Positions 49,129 to 57,488 of a stretch of 64,000 bases of DNA are shown here, one piece after another; position 1 is the stretch's first letter, and every line of letters starts with the position of its first letter. The notes below the pieces were generated by a model. It did not search any database, had not been told where the DNA came from, and was given only the letters and a program-made list of their open reading frames with translations. The translations under genes and the position numbers were made by a program. This DNA is from Sandaracinaceae bacterium (GTDB lineage: Bacteria > Myxococcota_A > Polyangia > Polyangiales > Sandaracinaceae), in the NCBI GenBank assembly GCA_020633195.1, contig JACKEC010000019.1:434001-498000 (forward strand), given 5' to 3'.

Positions 49129-51504
49129 ATGCGCTTGGCCTCCTCGCTGTTCTTCTCTGCGCTCCTGCTCGCCGGCTGCGACTGCGACGGCCCCGTCACC
49201 ACGGGCTGCGAGTCCGACGAGGGGTGCCCGGGGGGGACCTGCGTGGACGGTCGCTGCGTCCCGATCGAGGACGCGGGCGGTGGGATGGACGCGCAGGTGG
49301 ACGACGCCGGCGGTACGGACGGGGGGACGCCCGAGGTGTGCGACTCGGGCGTGACCTGCCTCGGGACCTGCTGCGCGGGCAACGAGCGTTGCGCATTCGA
49401 ACGGTGCGTGATCGATCTGGGCCCCTGCGACACGAACGACGACTGCGCGGGGGACAGCTACTGCGACGCGGACGGACGCTGCACGCCCTACGGCGTCCCC
49501 GAGGACGTGGTCACCGACCCGATGTGCGAGCGGACGATCATGGTCGGCGACTTCGCGCCCGACGAGCAGTGCCGGTGGGAGGGCCCGGCGGCGACCGACC
49601 CGTACCCGACGTGGGGGAACGTCTACAGCGCGCCCCACGTCGCCGACTTCGACCTCGACGACGACCCGACGGTGCTCGCGCCCTCGATCGTGATCTCGGC
49701 CTTCGACTCCTCGGCCGACGGCGGGATCCTGCGCGTCATCGACGGCCGCACGTGCGTCGAGCAAGCCGCGCTGACGGACCCGGCGGACCGGCTGGTGTAC
49801 GCGAGCAACTTCGCGATCGGCGATCTCGACGGAGCGCCCGATGGGCGCCCGGAGATCGTCGCGGCCTCGCTGCTCTCGCGGCAGATGGCCGGCGGCCTCG
49901 TCGCGTTCGGGTACGACGCCGCGACGGGGGGCTTCGTCCGCCGCTGGTACGGGCGTCGCTGCGACATGCCCGGCGAGCCGCGCCACATCCCGAACGACTG
50001 GACGAACAACAACGGTCCGTCGATGCACGACCTCGACGACGACGGCACGCCCGAGGTGCTCTTCGACGGCTTCGTCTACGACGCGAACGGCTGCCTCTTG
50101 AACCCGGGCGGGACCTACGAGAACTACCTGCGGCTCGGCCTCTTCGCGGTCGTCGCGGACGTCGACCTCGACGGGAGCCCGGAGCTCGTGCGGCACGACG
50201 GGGTCTACGCGTGGTCGGGGACGGACTGGACGCTCGAGCCGTCCTGGGCGCCGACCGACGTGACCGCGGCGACCCGGATGGGGCACGTGGCGGTGGCGGA
50301 CCTCGGCGACTTCGGCGCGGCGCTCGGCGACGCCCCGGGGCACGCCGAGATCGTGGTGGCGTCGGCGCCCTCCTCCGGATCGGGGCCCACCGAGACCGGC
50401 GTGGTGCGCGTCATGACGCTCACCGGCCAGATCGTGTTCGGGCCCTACGAGCTGCCGGCGGAGTCCGGCGAGATCGCGGGTCGCGGTGGGCCGCCGACGG
50501 TCGGTGACTTCGACGGCGACGGCCGCCGCGAGCTCGCGGTCGCGGGCGGTAGCCGCTACACGGTCTTCGACCTCGACTGCGACGTGGACTCGGGCTCCGC
50601 GCCCGGCTGCGCCCGCGTCGACGGGCTGCCGCGCGGCGTGCTGTGGAGCCGTCAGAGCCAGGACCGGTCCTCGAACGTGACCGGCTCGAGCGTCTTCGAC
50701 TTCGACGCGGACGGTCAGGCCGAGGTCGTCTACGGCGACGAGTGCTTCGTGCGGATCTACCGCGGGACCGACGGCGAGGTGCTCTTCTCGAGCAGCGCCT
50801 CCACCGGCACCGGCTACGAGATGCCGGTGATCGCGGACGTCGACGGCGACTTCAACAGCGAGATCGTCTTCTCGCTCACCCGCGGCGTCTCGTGCCCCGC
50901 GACGGACCCGATCTACACGCGCGGGACGTCCACGTTCGAGCCGGGCGGCACGGGGATCCGCGTCCTGCGCGACGTCGACGACCGCTGGGCCGCCTCGCGC
51001 CCGATCTGGAACCAGCACGCCTACTCGGTGACGAACGTGGGCGACGACGGAGCGATCCCGCGCACGAGCGCGTGGTCGCCGAACCACACCGACGCGACGC
51101 TCAACAACTTCCGCATGAACGCGCAGGGCAGCCTCGAGCGGCGCGGCGCGGCCGACCTGACGGTGGCGCTCGCGCGGGCCTCGGACCTCTGCGACGCGAC
51201 CAGCGGCGAGGTCACGCTCGCGGCGAACGTGTGCAACCGCGGCACCAACCCGGTGCCCGACGGCGCGGGCGTCGTGTTCTACGCGGGCGATCCCGACGGC
51301 GGCGCCGCGGTCGCGTGCGAGACGACGCTGCCGCGCCTGCTCGCGCCGGGGACGTGCACGGAGGTGAGCTGCCCGTGGACGGTCCCGGCCGAGGGCGCGC
51401 GATCGGTCACCGTGGTCGTCGATCCCGCGGGCGACGTGTTCGAGTGCCGCGACGGGAACAACCGCGGGGTCGTGCCGGACATCTACTGCGACGCGCCGAT
51501 CTAG
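49129..51504 (+). CDS. Large lipoprotein with FG-GAP/VCBS-like calcium-binding repeats and CARDB-like C-terminus
   Basis: A 791-residue surface lipoprotein (lipobox LLAGC). Residues 20-110 are Cys-rich with Asp-Gly-rich linkers. From about 165 to 600 at least seven FG-GAP-like repeats carry Ca-binding DxDxDG or DxD motifs (VADVDLDGSPELV, VGDFDGDGRRELA, VFDFDADGQAEVV), predicting a beta propeller. The last 130 residues (DLTVALARASDLCD onward) look like a CARDB-type Ig domain. Likely roles are adhesion or ligand binding; this is inference. An upstream ATG at 49036 was rejected because the signal peptide begins at 49129. Confidence 0.85.
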   Translation: MRLASSLFFSALLLAGCDCDGPVTTGCESDEGCPGGTCVDGRCVPIEDAGGGMDAQVDDAGGTDGGTPEVCDSGVTCLGTCCAGNERCAFERCVIDLGPCDTNDDCAGDSYCDADGRCTPYGVPEDVVTDPMCERTIMVGDFAPDEQCRWEGPAATDPYPTWGNVYSAPHVADFDLDDDPTVLAPSIVISAFDSSADGGILRVIDGRTCVEQAALTDPADRLVYASNFAIGDLDGAPDGRPEIVAASLLSRQMAGGLVAFGYDAATGGFVRRWYGRRCDMPGEPRHIPNDWTNNNGPSMHDLDDDGTPEVLFDGFVYDANGCLLNPGGTYENYLRLGLFAVVADVDLDGSPELVRHDGVYAWSGTDWTLEPSWAPTDVTAATRMGHVAVADLGDFGAALGDAPGHAEIVVASAPSSGSGPTETGVVRVMTLTGQIVFGPYELPAESGEIAGRGGPPTVGDFDGDGRRELAVAGGSRYTVFDLDCDVDSGSAPGCARVDGLPRGVLWSRQSQDRSSNVTGSSVFDFDADGQAEVVYGDECFVRIYRGTDGEVLFSSSASTGTGYEMPVIADVDGDFNSEIVFSLTRGVSCPATDPIYTRGTSTFEPGGTGIRVLRDVDDRWAASRPIWNQHAYSVTNVGDDGAIPRTSAWSPNHTDATLNNFRMNAQGSLERRGAADLTVALARASDLCDATSGEVTLAANVCNRGTNPVPDGAGVVFYAGDPDGGAAVACETTLPRLLAPGTCTEVSCPWTVPAEGARSVTVVVDPAGDVFECRDGNNRGVVPDIYCDAPI

Positions 51505-51525
51505 GTCGGGGGCGGTCGGGCCCGT

Positions 51526-51610
51526 CGGGCACGGGCAGGGGCACGGGCACGGGCACGGGGAGCCTTCGGCTCGCCTTTGGCTCGCCTTTGGCTCGCCTCG
51601 GCTCAGCCTC
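51526..51610. repeat. Short tandem repeats between convergent genes
   Basis: A GGGCAC-type run (51527-51560, with one unit altered) is followed by three near-copies of TGGCTCGCCTT ending at the moaA stop. The hexamer is the same as in ureE, here non-coding. Confidence 0.7.
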
Positions 51611-52694
51611 CGATGAGGCTCATCCCGACGTGCTCGTGCTCGGTGGCCTCGGGGTCGGTGAAGCGGTGGCCGGCTTCCTTCGTGCTCAAGGACCAGTGGA
51701 TCGCCCAGCTCAGGTCCGCGTCGGTCGCGCCGGCTCGCATCCGGTCGCGCAGGGAGATCGCCTTGCGGTCGGCGAGGCACGCGCGGACGTCGCCCATCGC
51801 GGTCACGCGCACGCGGTTGCACGCCGCGCAGAAGTCCTCGCTCACCGCGGTGATGAAGCCGACGCGGCGGCCCGAGCCGTCCGCCGCCGCGACGTACCGC
51901 GCGGGGCCCGCGTGGCCGTCCGCCGCGCCAGGGTCCGCGCCGAGCCGGTCGCCGAGCCGCGCCTGCACCTCGGCCGCGCTCAGGAACGTCGCGGCGGGCA
52001 GGTGCGCCGCCTCGCCGAGCGGCATCAGCTCGATGAAGCGCGGGGTCAGCCCGAGGCTCCACGCCCAGTCCACGAGCGCGCCGACCTCGTCGTCGTTCAC
52101 GCCGCCGAGCGCGACCGCGTTGATCTTCACCTTCATCCCCGCGTCGAGCGCGGCGTGGACGCCGGCGAGCACCGCGCCGAGATCGCCGCCGCGCGTGATC
52201 GCCTCGAAGCGCTTCGGGTCGAGCGAGTCGATCGAGACGTTCACGGCGTCGAGCCCCGCGGTGGCGAGCGGCCGCGCGAGCTCGGCGAGGCGGTGGGCGT
52301 TCGTCGTCATCACGAGCTCGTCGATCGGCGTCGAGGCGCGGGTCATCTCCACGAGCCGCACGACGTCCTTTCGCGCGAGCGGCTCACCCCCGGTGAAGCG
52401 CACCCGGCGGATGCCGCCCTGCGCGAACACCGACACCAGCCGCACGACCTCCTCGAAGGAGAGCAGCTCGGGACGGAGCGCGTGCTCGTGCTCGCCGCCC
52501 GGCGGCATGCAGTAGACGCACGCGTAGTTGCACCGATCGGTCAGCGACAGGCGCAAGTAGGTGTAGACGCGCCCGGCGCGGTCCGTGAGCAGGGGCGGGG
52601 ACGGCTCCGCGAAGCCCGCCGGACGCGGCGGGAGCTCGACGCGTTGGGCGATCCGCGACGGCGCGATCGGGAGGGAGCGACCCACGAGGCACAT
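51603..52694 (-). CDS. moaA: GTP 3',8-cyclase MoaA (molybdenum cofactor step 1)
   Basis: A 363-residue radical-SAM enzyme that converts GTP to 3',8-cyclo-7,8-dihydro-GTP. The N-terminal cluster Cys residues are Cys55, Cys59 and Cys62 (CNYACVYC). VRFTGGEPL supports SAM binding. The C-terminal second cluster has FCAACNRVR and a further Cys in DVRACL. The chain ends MSLIGG, with the double Gly needed for activity in this family. About 35 extra residues precede the usual start; a GTG 18 codons in could be used instead. No other Moco gene is adjacent; a MoaD-MoaE fusion lies 4 kb away. Confidence 0.95.
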   Translation of the reverse strand: MCLVGRSLPIAPSRIAQRVELPPRPAGFAEPSPPLLTDRAGRVYTYLRLSLTDRCNYACVYCMPPGGEHEHALRPELLSFEEVVRLVSVFAQGGIRRVRFTGGEPLARKDVVRLVEMTRASTPIDELVMTTNAHRLAELARPLATAGLDAVNVSIDSLDPKRFEAITRGGDLGAVLAGVHAALDAGMKVKINAVALGGVNDDEVGALVDWAWSLGLTPRFIELMPLGEAAHLPAATFLSAAEVQARLGDRLGADPGAADGHAGPARYVAAADGSGRRVGFITAVSEDFCAACNRVRVTAMGDVRACLADRKAISLRDRMRAGATDADLSWAIHWSLSTKEAGHRFTDPEATEHEHVGMSLIGG

Positions 52695-52730
52695 ATTCGC
52701 CCGGGGACCTCCGCCGTCAAGCGCCGCGGG

Positions 52731-54302
52731 TCAGCGTCGGCGGGCCACGCCGAGTTGGGGGACCGAGTCGCGGATCCACGCGCCGAGGGGCACGGGGCGG
52801 TCCGCCGGCCAGGCGGTGAGCTCGGTCTCGCGGTACGTGCCGTCCGCCTGGCGCCCGCCCCACTGCCCGCGCCGCGGCGAGGCGCAGGTGAGCGGGCCGG
52901 CCCACGCGTGCTGCGCGATGAAGCGCACGCGGAACTCGTTCCGCGTGGCCGGTCGCGCGGCGCGGCCGAGCCGCCGGCCGGTCGCGTCCTCGATGCCCCC
53001 GGCCATCGGCCGCCCGGGCCGGAACACGAGGTCGTTGGGCAGCCCGCGCTGCCCGTAGCGGTAGTGGAGGCGCGTCAGGGTGTAGTCCGTGAGCCGGCTC
53101 GCGCCCTGGTGCACGACCGCTTCGCCGAGCGCGTCGAGGTCGGCCTGCGCGAGGCCCGCCCGACCGCAGCCGACGCAGGGCAGCAGCCCCGACGCGGGCC
53201 CGAGCAGCTGCTGCGTCGCGGCGTCCGCCACGGAGGTGAGCGGCCCCGCGTACTCGGTCCACACCCGCCGCGGCGCGCGCCCGCTGAGCGCCCCGAAGAA
53301 CGCGTCGTAGAAGCGGCCGAAGTCGCGCGCGGCGCGGCCGTTCACGTGGACGTTCGTGGGGACCCAGCGGTTGCCGTAGTTGGCGAGCTCGTAGCGACCC
53401 TCGGGCGAGAGGATGTGAACGACGAGGTCCTGCTCGCCGATGCTGTTGAGGAGCCCGAGGCGGACGGGGAGCGAGAACTCCTCGGACTCGTAGTGGATGC
53501 GCAGCGGCGACAAGAAGCGGCCCAGCGTGGGGTCGCTCGCGCGCTCGACGGCGGGGCCCTCGATCAGCTGGCCGAGGCCGCCGGTCTGCATCCACGCGCG
53601 CGATCGCGCGAGCTGCGCCTGGCGGCGACGCGCGACCTCGCGGAGCCGGCCGATGTCGACGCGCGCGACGAAGAACTTCATCCCCGCCTGTACGTACGGC
53701 CGAAGGTGGCGCTCCGCGCCGGACGGCAGGCGGTAGCCGGCGTCCGTGAGCCAGCGCTCGAGCGCGGAAGAGTCGTTGGCGCCGAGGATCGTGATGTCGT
53801 ACTCGCCCTCCTGGAACTGCGCCTCGACGACCACCGCGGGCGGCGGCGCGCCCTCGATCGCTTCGCCGCCTCGGCCGGACCCCCCGAGCGCGCTGCCCGC
53901 GATCGCGTCGATGCCGCGCGTGCTCGCGCGCGGCCGAGGGCACGGGTCCTGCTCGAAGAGCTCCACCATGTGGGGCGCGGCGACGGCCTGCAGCCGGTCG
54001 AAGAGGCCGCGGTCGAGCGTCGTCACGTCGTCGTCGGTCAGCACCACGGGCACCGGGACCACGAGCGCGAAGTCCTCCGCGGGGCCGAAGTAGTCGTTCT
54101 GGAACGACAAGACGGTGTGCGTTCCTTCACGCAGCATCACCACCACGGTGGCCTTGTTCAGGAGCGCGCCCTGCTCGGTCGGCGAGGCGGGCGGCGGTCG
54201 ACGCCCCACCATGCAGCCGCACATCGCGCGCGCGTCCCCGACCAGCGCGACGCTCGACGCCGCGCTCAGCAGCGCGACGATCCCCCAGGTCCATGCTCTC
54301 AC
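52731..54302 (-). CDS. DUF2330 family exported protein
   Basis: A 523-residue exported protein with a signal peptide at residues 1-26. It carries the family's opening, CGCMVG, then NKATVVVMLREGTHTVLSF, DFALVVPVPV and LFEQDPCPRP. A second conserved half includes KFFVARVDIG and LPVRLGLLNSIGEQDLVVHI. DUF2330 has no established function and is found mostly in Myxococcota and Actinobacteria-like genomes as secreted proteins. A strong ribosome site (GGGGGGAGGA) precedes the GTG start. Confidence 0.85.
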   Translation of the reverse strand: MRAWTWGIVALLSAASSVALVGDARAMCGCMVGRRPPPASPTEQGALLNKATVVVMLREGTHTVLSFQNDYFGPAEDFALVVPVPVVLTDDDVTTLDRGLFDRLQAVAAPHMVELFEQDPCPRPRASTRGIDAIAGSALGGSGRGGEAIEGAPPPAVVVEAQFQEGEYDITILGANDSSALERWLTDAGYRLPSGAERHLRPYVQAGMKFFVARVDIGRLREVARRRQAQLARSRAWMQTGGLGQLIEGPAVERASDPTLGRFLSPLRIHYESEEFSLPVRLGLLNSIGEQDLVVHILSPEGRYELANYGNRWVPTNVHVNGRAARDFGRFYDAFFGALSGRAPRRVWTEYAGPLTSVADAATQQLLGPASGLLPCVGCGRAGLAQADLDALGEAVVHQGASRLTDYTLTRLHYRYGQRGLPNDLVFRPGRPMAGGIEDATGRRLGRAARPATRNEFRVRFIAQHAWAGPLTCASPRRGQWGGRQADGTYRETELTAWPADRPVPLGAWIRDSVPQLGVARRR

Positions 54303-54382
54303 GTTCGTCCTCCCCCCTCGACGGGCTCGCGAAGCGAGCCCCAGGACACCGGCCGATGGTACCGTGTCCGAGGTCGACGCCG

Positions 54383-55807
54383 ATGGGATGCCGCGCGCTC
54401 ACGCTGACTTGGGTCCTCCTCGCGCTCGCGGGCTGCGACGGCCCCGTCGCGATCGACGCGGGCCCGCCGCCCGTCGACGCGGGCCCCGGCACGGACGCGG
54501 GGCCCCCGCCGTTCTGGCCGTCGACGCTCCCGAGCGCCGCCGAGCTGGGTCCGCGGCGCGGTCGGTCCATCGCCCGGACCACCCTCCACCTGCACAGCCC
54601 GCTCAGCCACGACGCGTGCGACGGCACCGGCTGGACCGACGGCGCGCTGCAGCAGCCCGAGTGCCTCGCGCACCTCCGCGCGGCGATGTGCGCGCTGCAC
54701 CTCGACGCGGCGATGCTCACCGACCACTCGCCGCACGTGAACGAGGTCGACTTCATGCAGGCCCTCTGGATCGAGGGCGACGACGAGCCGGTGATGGACG
54801 GCGGCGAGCTGGTCGCCAACCGGATGGCGTGCCCGGACGGGCACCGCGTCCTGATCACGGTGGGCTCGGAGAACGCGCTCATGCCCGTCGGGCTGCGCCA
54901 TCACCCGGGCGACTCGACGGACCCGGAGGCGATCGGCGCGATCTACGACGGCACCGACGCCGCCGCGATCGCCGCGATGCGCGCCGCCGGCGCGCTGGTG
55001 TGGCAGGCCCACACGGAGGGGCGCTCGGTCGACGAGCTGCGCGCGTCGGGCGTCGACGGGCTCGAGCTCTACAACCTGCACGCGAACCTCGCGCCGGACA
55101 TCCGCGAGGAGCTGCTCGGCCTCGAGCCGCTCTCGTTCGTCGACGACCTGCTGCTCTTCACGCGCCCCGCGCTGCGGCTGCCGCCGGATCTCGCGATCCT
55201 CTCGTTCTTCGAGCCGAACCAGGTCTCGCTCGATCGCTGGGACACGCTCCTCGCCGAGGGCGTCCGGGTCGCGGCCTCGGGCGGCTGCGACGCGCACGAG
55301 AACACCTTCCCGATGGAGCTCGGCGACGGCGAGCGGGCCGACTCGTACCGGCGGATGATGTTCTGGATCGAGAACCACCTGCTCGTGGACGACGCATCCC
55401 GCGAGGGCGTGCTCGACGCGCTCGACGCCGGCCGCTTCTACGTCACCACCGAGGTCTTCGGCTCGCCGGTCGGCTTCGACTTCACGGCCGACGGCACCAT
55501 CGAGATGGGCGAGGACGCGCCGGTCGGGGCGACCCTGCGAGTCACCGCGCCGCGGCTCCCGGACGGCTGGCCGCAGGAGCCCGCGCCGGTGCTGACCGTG
55601 CGGCTGCTGCGCGCCGAGGCCGACGGCGCGGTCGAGGTCGCGAGCGGGCCCGGCGATCTCGAGCACGTCGCGACGCAGCCGGGCGCCTACCGCGTCGAGG
55701 TCCGCATGCTCCCCGAGCACGCGCGCCCCGCGCTCGGCAACCGCGCCGACGTCCTCGTGCGCGAGGTCACGTGGGTCTACAGCAACCCGATCTTCGTCGT
55801 GGAGTAG
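54383..55807 (+). CDS. Lipoprotein with PHP-type metal-dependent hydrolase domain
   Basis: A 474-residue lipoprotein (lipobox LALAGC, then an Asp-Ala-Gly linker). The PHP-like domain has LHLHSPLSHD (His-x-His), LTDHSPHVNEVDF, TVGSENA, QAHTEG and GCDAHE, a plausible di- or tri-metal site. The C-terminal 120 residues are beta-rich. The substrate is unknown; PHP domains hydrolyse phosphoesters. In-frame ATGs at 54293 and 54356 were rejected because the signal peptide fits 54383. Confidence 0.82.
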   Translation: MGCRALTLTWVLLALAGCDGPVAIDAGPPPVDAGPGTDAGPPPFWPSTLPSAAELGPRRGRSIARTTLHLHSPLSHDACDGTGWTDGALQQPECLAHLRAAMCALHLDAAMLTDHSPHVNEVDFMQALWIEGDDEPVMDGGELVANRMACPDGHRVLITVGSENALMPVGLRHHPGDSTDPEAIGAIYDGTDAAAIAAMRAAGALVWQAHTEGRSVDELRASGVDGLELYNLHANLAPDIREELLGLEPLSFVDDLLLFTRPALRLPPDLAILSFFEPNQVSLDRWDTLLAEGVRVAASGGCDAHENTFPMELGDGERADSYRRMMFWIENHLLVDDASREGVLDALDAGRFYVTTEVFGSPVGFDFTADGTIEMGEDAPVGATLRVTAPRLPDGWPQEPAPVLTVRLLRAEADGAVEVASGPGDLEHVATQPGAYRVEVRMLPEHARPALGNRADVLVREVTWVYSNPIFVVE

Positions 55808-55810
55808 GCT
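55805..55810 (+). promoter_or_regulatory. TAGGCT -10 box overlapping the upstream stop codon
   Basis: TAGGCT includes the TAG stop of the PHP-type gene and lies eight bases before the GTG at 55819, a leaderless-type spacing. Confidence 0.45.
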
Positions 55811-55818
55811 CCCCGTCC

Positions 55819-56598
55819 GTGGGTCCTTCCCCGCCGAGCCTCGAGGCCATCGAGGCGCTCGACGTCGCGTACGCGCGGTTCAACTCGCAGCGCTCGCTGC
55901 GGCTCGCGGATCCCGAGCTCACCGTCCACGACGTCCGGGGCCTCACCGTGCTCCACGATCCGGCTCGGCCCCAGGACGAGACCTACAACCGCGTGGTCGG
56001 GTTGAACGGCGCGCGGCTCGACGCGATCGACGCCGCCCTCGAGGTGCTCGGCGACGTGCAGCCGCAGCTCGACGTGGCCGTCGACCGGATGGACCCGCTG
56101 CTGTGCGGCGCCCTGACCGAGCGGGGGCTCGGCCCCTCGCAGACCGTGTGCTGGCTCTGGGGCGACCCCGCGCAGCTGGACGTCGCCAGCGTCGACGGCG
56201 TCTCGGTGCGTCGGCTCGACGGCGAGGCCGACCTGCTGCTCGACCTGATCGGGCGGACCGCGCCGGTCCCGTTCGGGCCCGAGATCCGCGCCAAGCGAGC
56301 GCGTCACTACTGCACCGACGGCTTCCGCGCCTACGTGGCGAGCGTGAACGGCGAGCCGGTCGGTTGGGCGACGCTCTGGATCCACGAGGGCGTAGGTCTG
56401 CTCGGCAACGCGTTCGTCTACGCGCCGCACCGTCGACGGGGCGCGCACCGCGCGCTCCACGCGGCGCGAGCGCGCGAGGCGAGGGCGCTCGGTCTGGCGT
56501 GGGTGGTGACCGACGTGCTGCCCGAGTCGGCGAGCCATCGCAACGCGCTCCGGGCGGGCATGCAGCGGCGAACGAGCTACGTCTGGTGGCGACGATGA
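55819..56598 (+). CDS. GNAT-family acetyltransferase
   Basis: A 259-residue protein. The C-terminal GNAT domain has GLLGNAFVYAPHRRRGAHRA, including the acetyl-CoA pyrophosphate loop, and TDVLPESASHRNALRAGM. The N-terminal 130 residues form a second, more diverged domain (LQPQLDVAVDRMDP-like). The substrate is unknown. The stop overlaps the ATG of the MoaD-MoaE gene (ATGA), so the two are co-translated; a functional link to molybdenum cofactor is not established. The start is GTG. Confidence 0.85.
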   Translation: MGPSPPSLEAIEALDVAYARFNSQRSLRLADPELTVHDVRGLTVLHDPARPQDETYNRVVGLNGARLDAIDAALEVLGDVQPQLDVAVDRMDPLLCGALTERGLGPSQTVCWLWGDPAQLDVASVDGVSVRRLDGEADLLLDLIGRTAPVPFGPEIRAKRARHYCTDGFRAYVASVNGEPVGWATLWIHEGVGLLGNAFVYAPHRRRGAHRALHAARAREARALGLAWVVTDVLPESASHRNALRAGMQRRTSYVWWRR

Positions 56599-57269
56599 CG
56601 CGAGTGAAGATCCTGTACTTCGCGGCGGTGGCCGAGCTGGTCGGCGCGCGCGAGGAGTCGTTCGAGACGGACGCGTCGAGCGTCGAGGCGCTGACCGCCG
56701 CGCTCGAGGCGCGACACCCCGCGCTCCGAGGCCGGCTCGGCCAGGTCCGGCTCGCCGTCAACGAGACGTTCGCGCGCCCGGCCGACCCGATCGCCGAGGG
56801 CGACGTCGTCGCGGTGATCCCGCCCGTCGCCGGCGGCTCCCCGATCGCGCCTTCGCGGGATCGCGTCGCCATCTCCCGCGAGCCCCTCTCCCTCGACCGA
56901 GTGTGCGCGCTCGTGCGTCACCCCGGCGCAGGAGCCCTCGCCACCTTCGTCGGCGTCGTCCGCGATCACAGCGACGGCATGGACGTCGAGGCCCTCGAGT
57001 ACTCCGCCTACGAGTCCATGGCGCTCAAGGAGATGGCCGCCATCGTCGACGAGATCGAGGCCGAGATCCCGGGCGTACGCCTCGCCGCACACCACCGCAT
57101 CGGCCCCCTCGTCGTCGGCGACGACGCCGTCGTCTGCGCCGCGAGCAGCCCCCACCGCGACGAAGCCTTCGTCGCCGGCCGCGCCCTCATCGACCGCATC
57201 AAAGACCGCGTCCCGATCTGGAAGCGCGAAAAAGGCCCCGGCGACCCCCGCTGGGTCGGCTGGGAGTAG
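56595..57269 (+). CDS. MoaD-MoaE fusion, molybdopterin synthase in one chain
   Basis: A 224-residue fusion of both molybdopterin synthase subunits. MoaD-like residues 1-81 end in the double Gly that must carry the thiocarboxylate (VIPPVAGG, Gly80-Gly81). MoaE-like residues from about 92 include HHRIGPLVVGD and the catalytic Lys203 and Lys210 (RIKDRVPIWK), seven apart as in E. coli. Because the double Gly is internal, sulfur transfer requires cleavage after Gly81, as reported for MoaX of Mycobacterium tuberculosis. It overlaps the GNAT gene by four bases. Confidence 0.9.
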   Translation: MTRVKILYFAAVAELVGAREESFETDASSVEALTAALEARHPALRGRLGQVRLAVNETFARPADPIAEGDVVAVIPPVAGGSPIAPSRDRVAISREPLSLDRVCALVRHPGAGALATFVGVVRDHSDGMDVEALEYSAYESMALKEMAAIVDEIEAEIPGVRLAAHHRIGPLVVGDDAVVCAASSPHRDEAFVAGRALIDRIKDRVPIWKREKGPGDPRWVGWE

Positions 57270-57270
57270 G

Positions 57271-57488
57271 GGACGGTTCGAATTTTCGAACTTTCGGATA
57301 TCTCACATGGCTCGAGTTCGCGCGAAGAGCGCGAAAGGGGGCAAAGAGAGCTTCTTTCTCGATGCGCCGCGCCGGCGGTCTGGGGTGGTTGGAAGCCTTG
57401 GCTCCCTTCCCGCCCTTGGCGCGAAATTCCCCGGGGAGGGAATCGTTCGATCCGTCTCCTTCCGTTCCGAACGTTTCGAGCTCTCGGC
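57271..57488. repeat. Intergenic imperfect palindromic element
   Basis: This 218-base gap is less GC-rich than its surroundings. The left part has GCGAAG-GCGAAAG-GCAAAG units on the plus strand (57322-57350). The right part has the related GCGCCAAGG/GGAAGG/GCCAAGG on the minus strand (57424-57394). Outer arms (TTCGAA-rich, 57277-57300 and 57455-57485) are also inversely related. It resembles the dispersed gene-free repeats that often lie between genes in large bacterial genomes. No protein is coded. Confidence 0.55.

Noticed and set aside
57301..57488. A short plus-strand protein after the MoaD-MoaE gene
   Set aside because: The frame is interrupted and its residues (Arg/Lys-rich) come from the palindromic repeat units.
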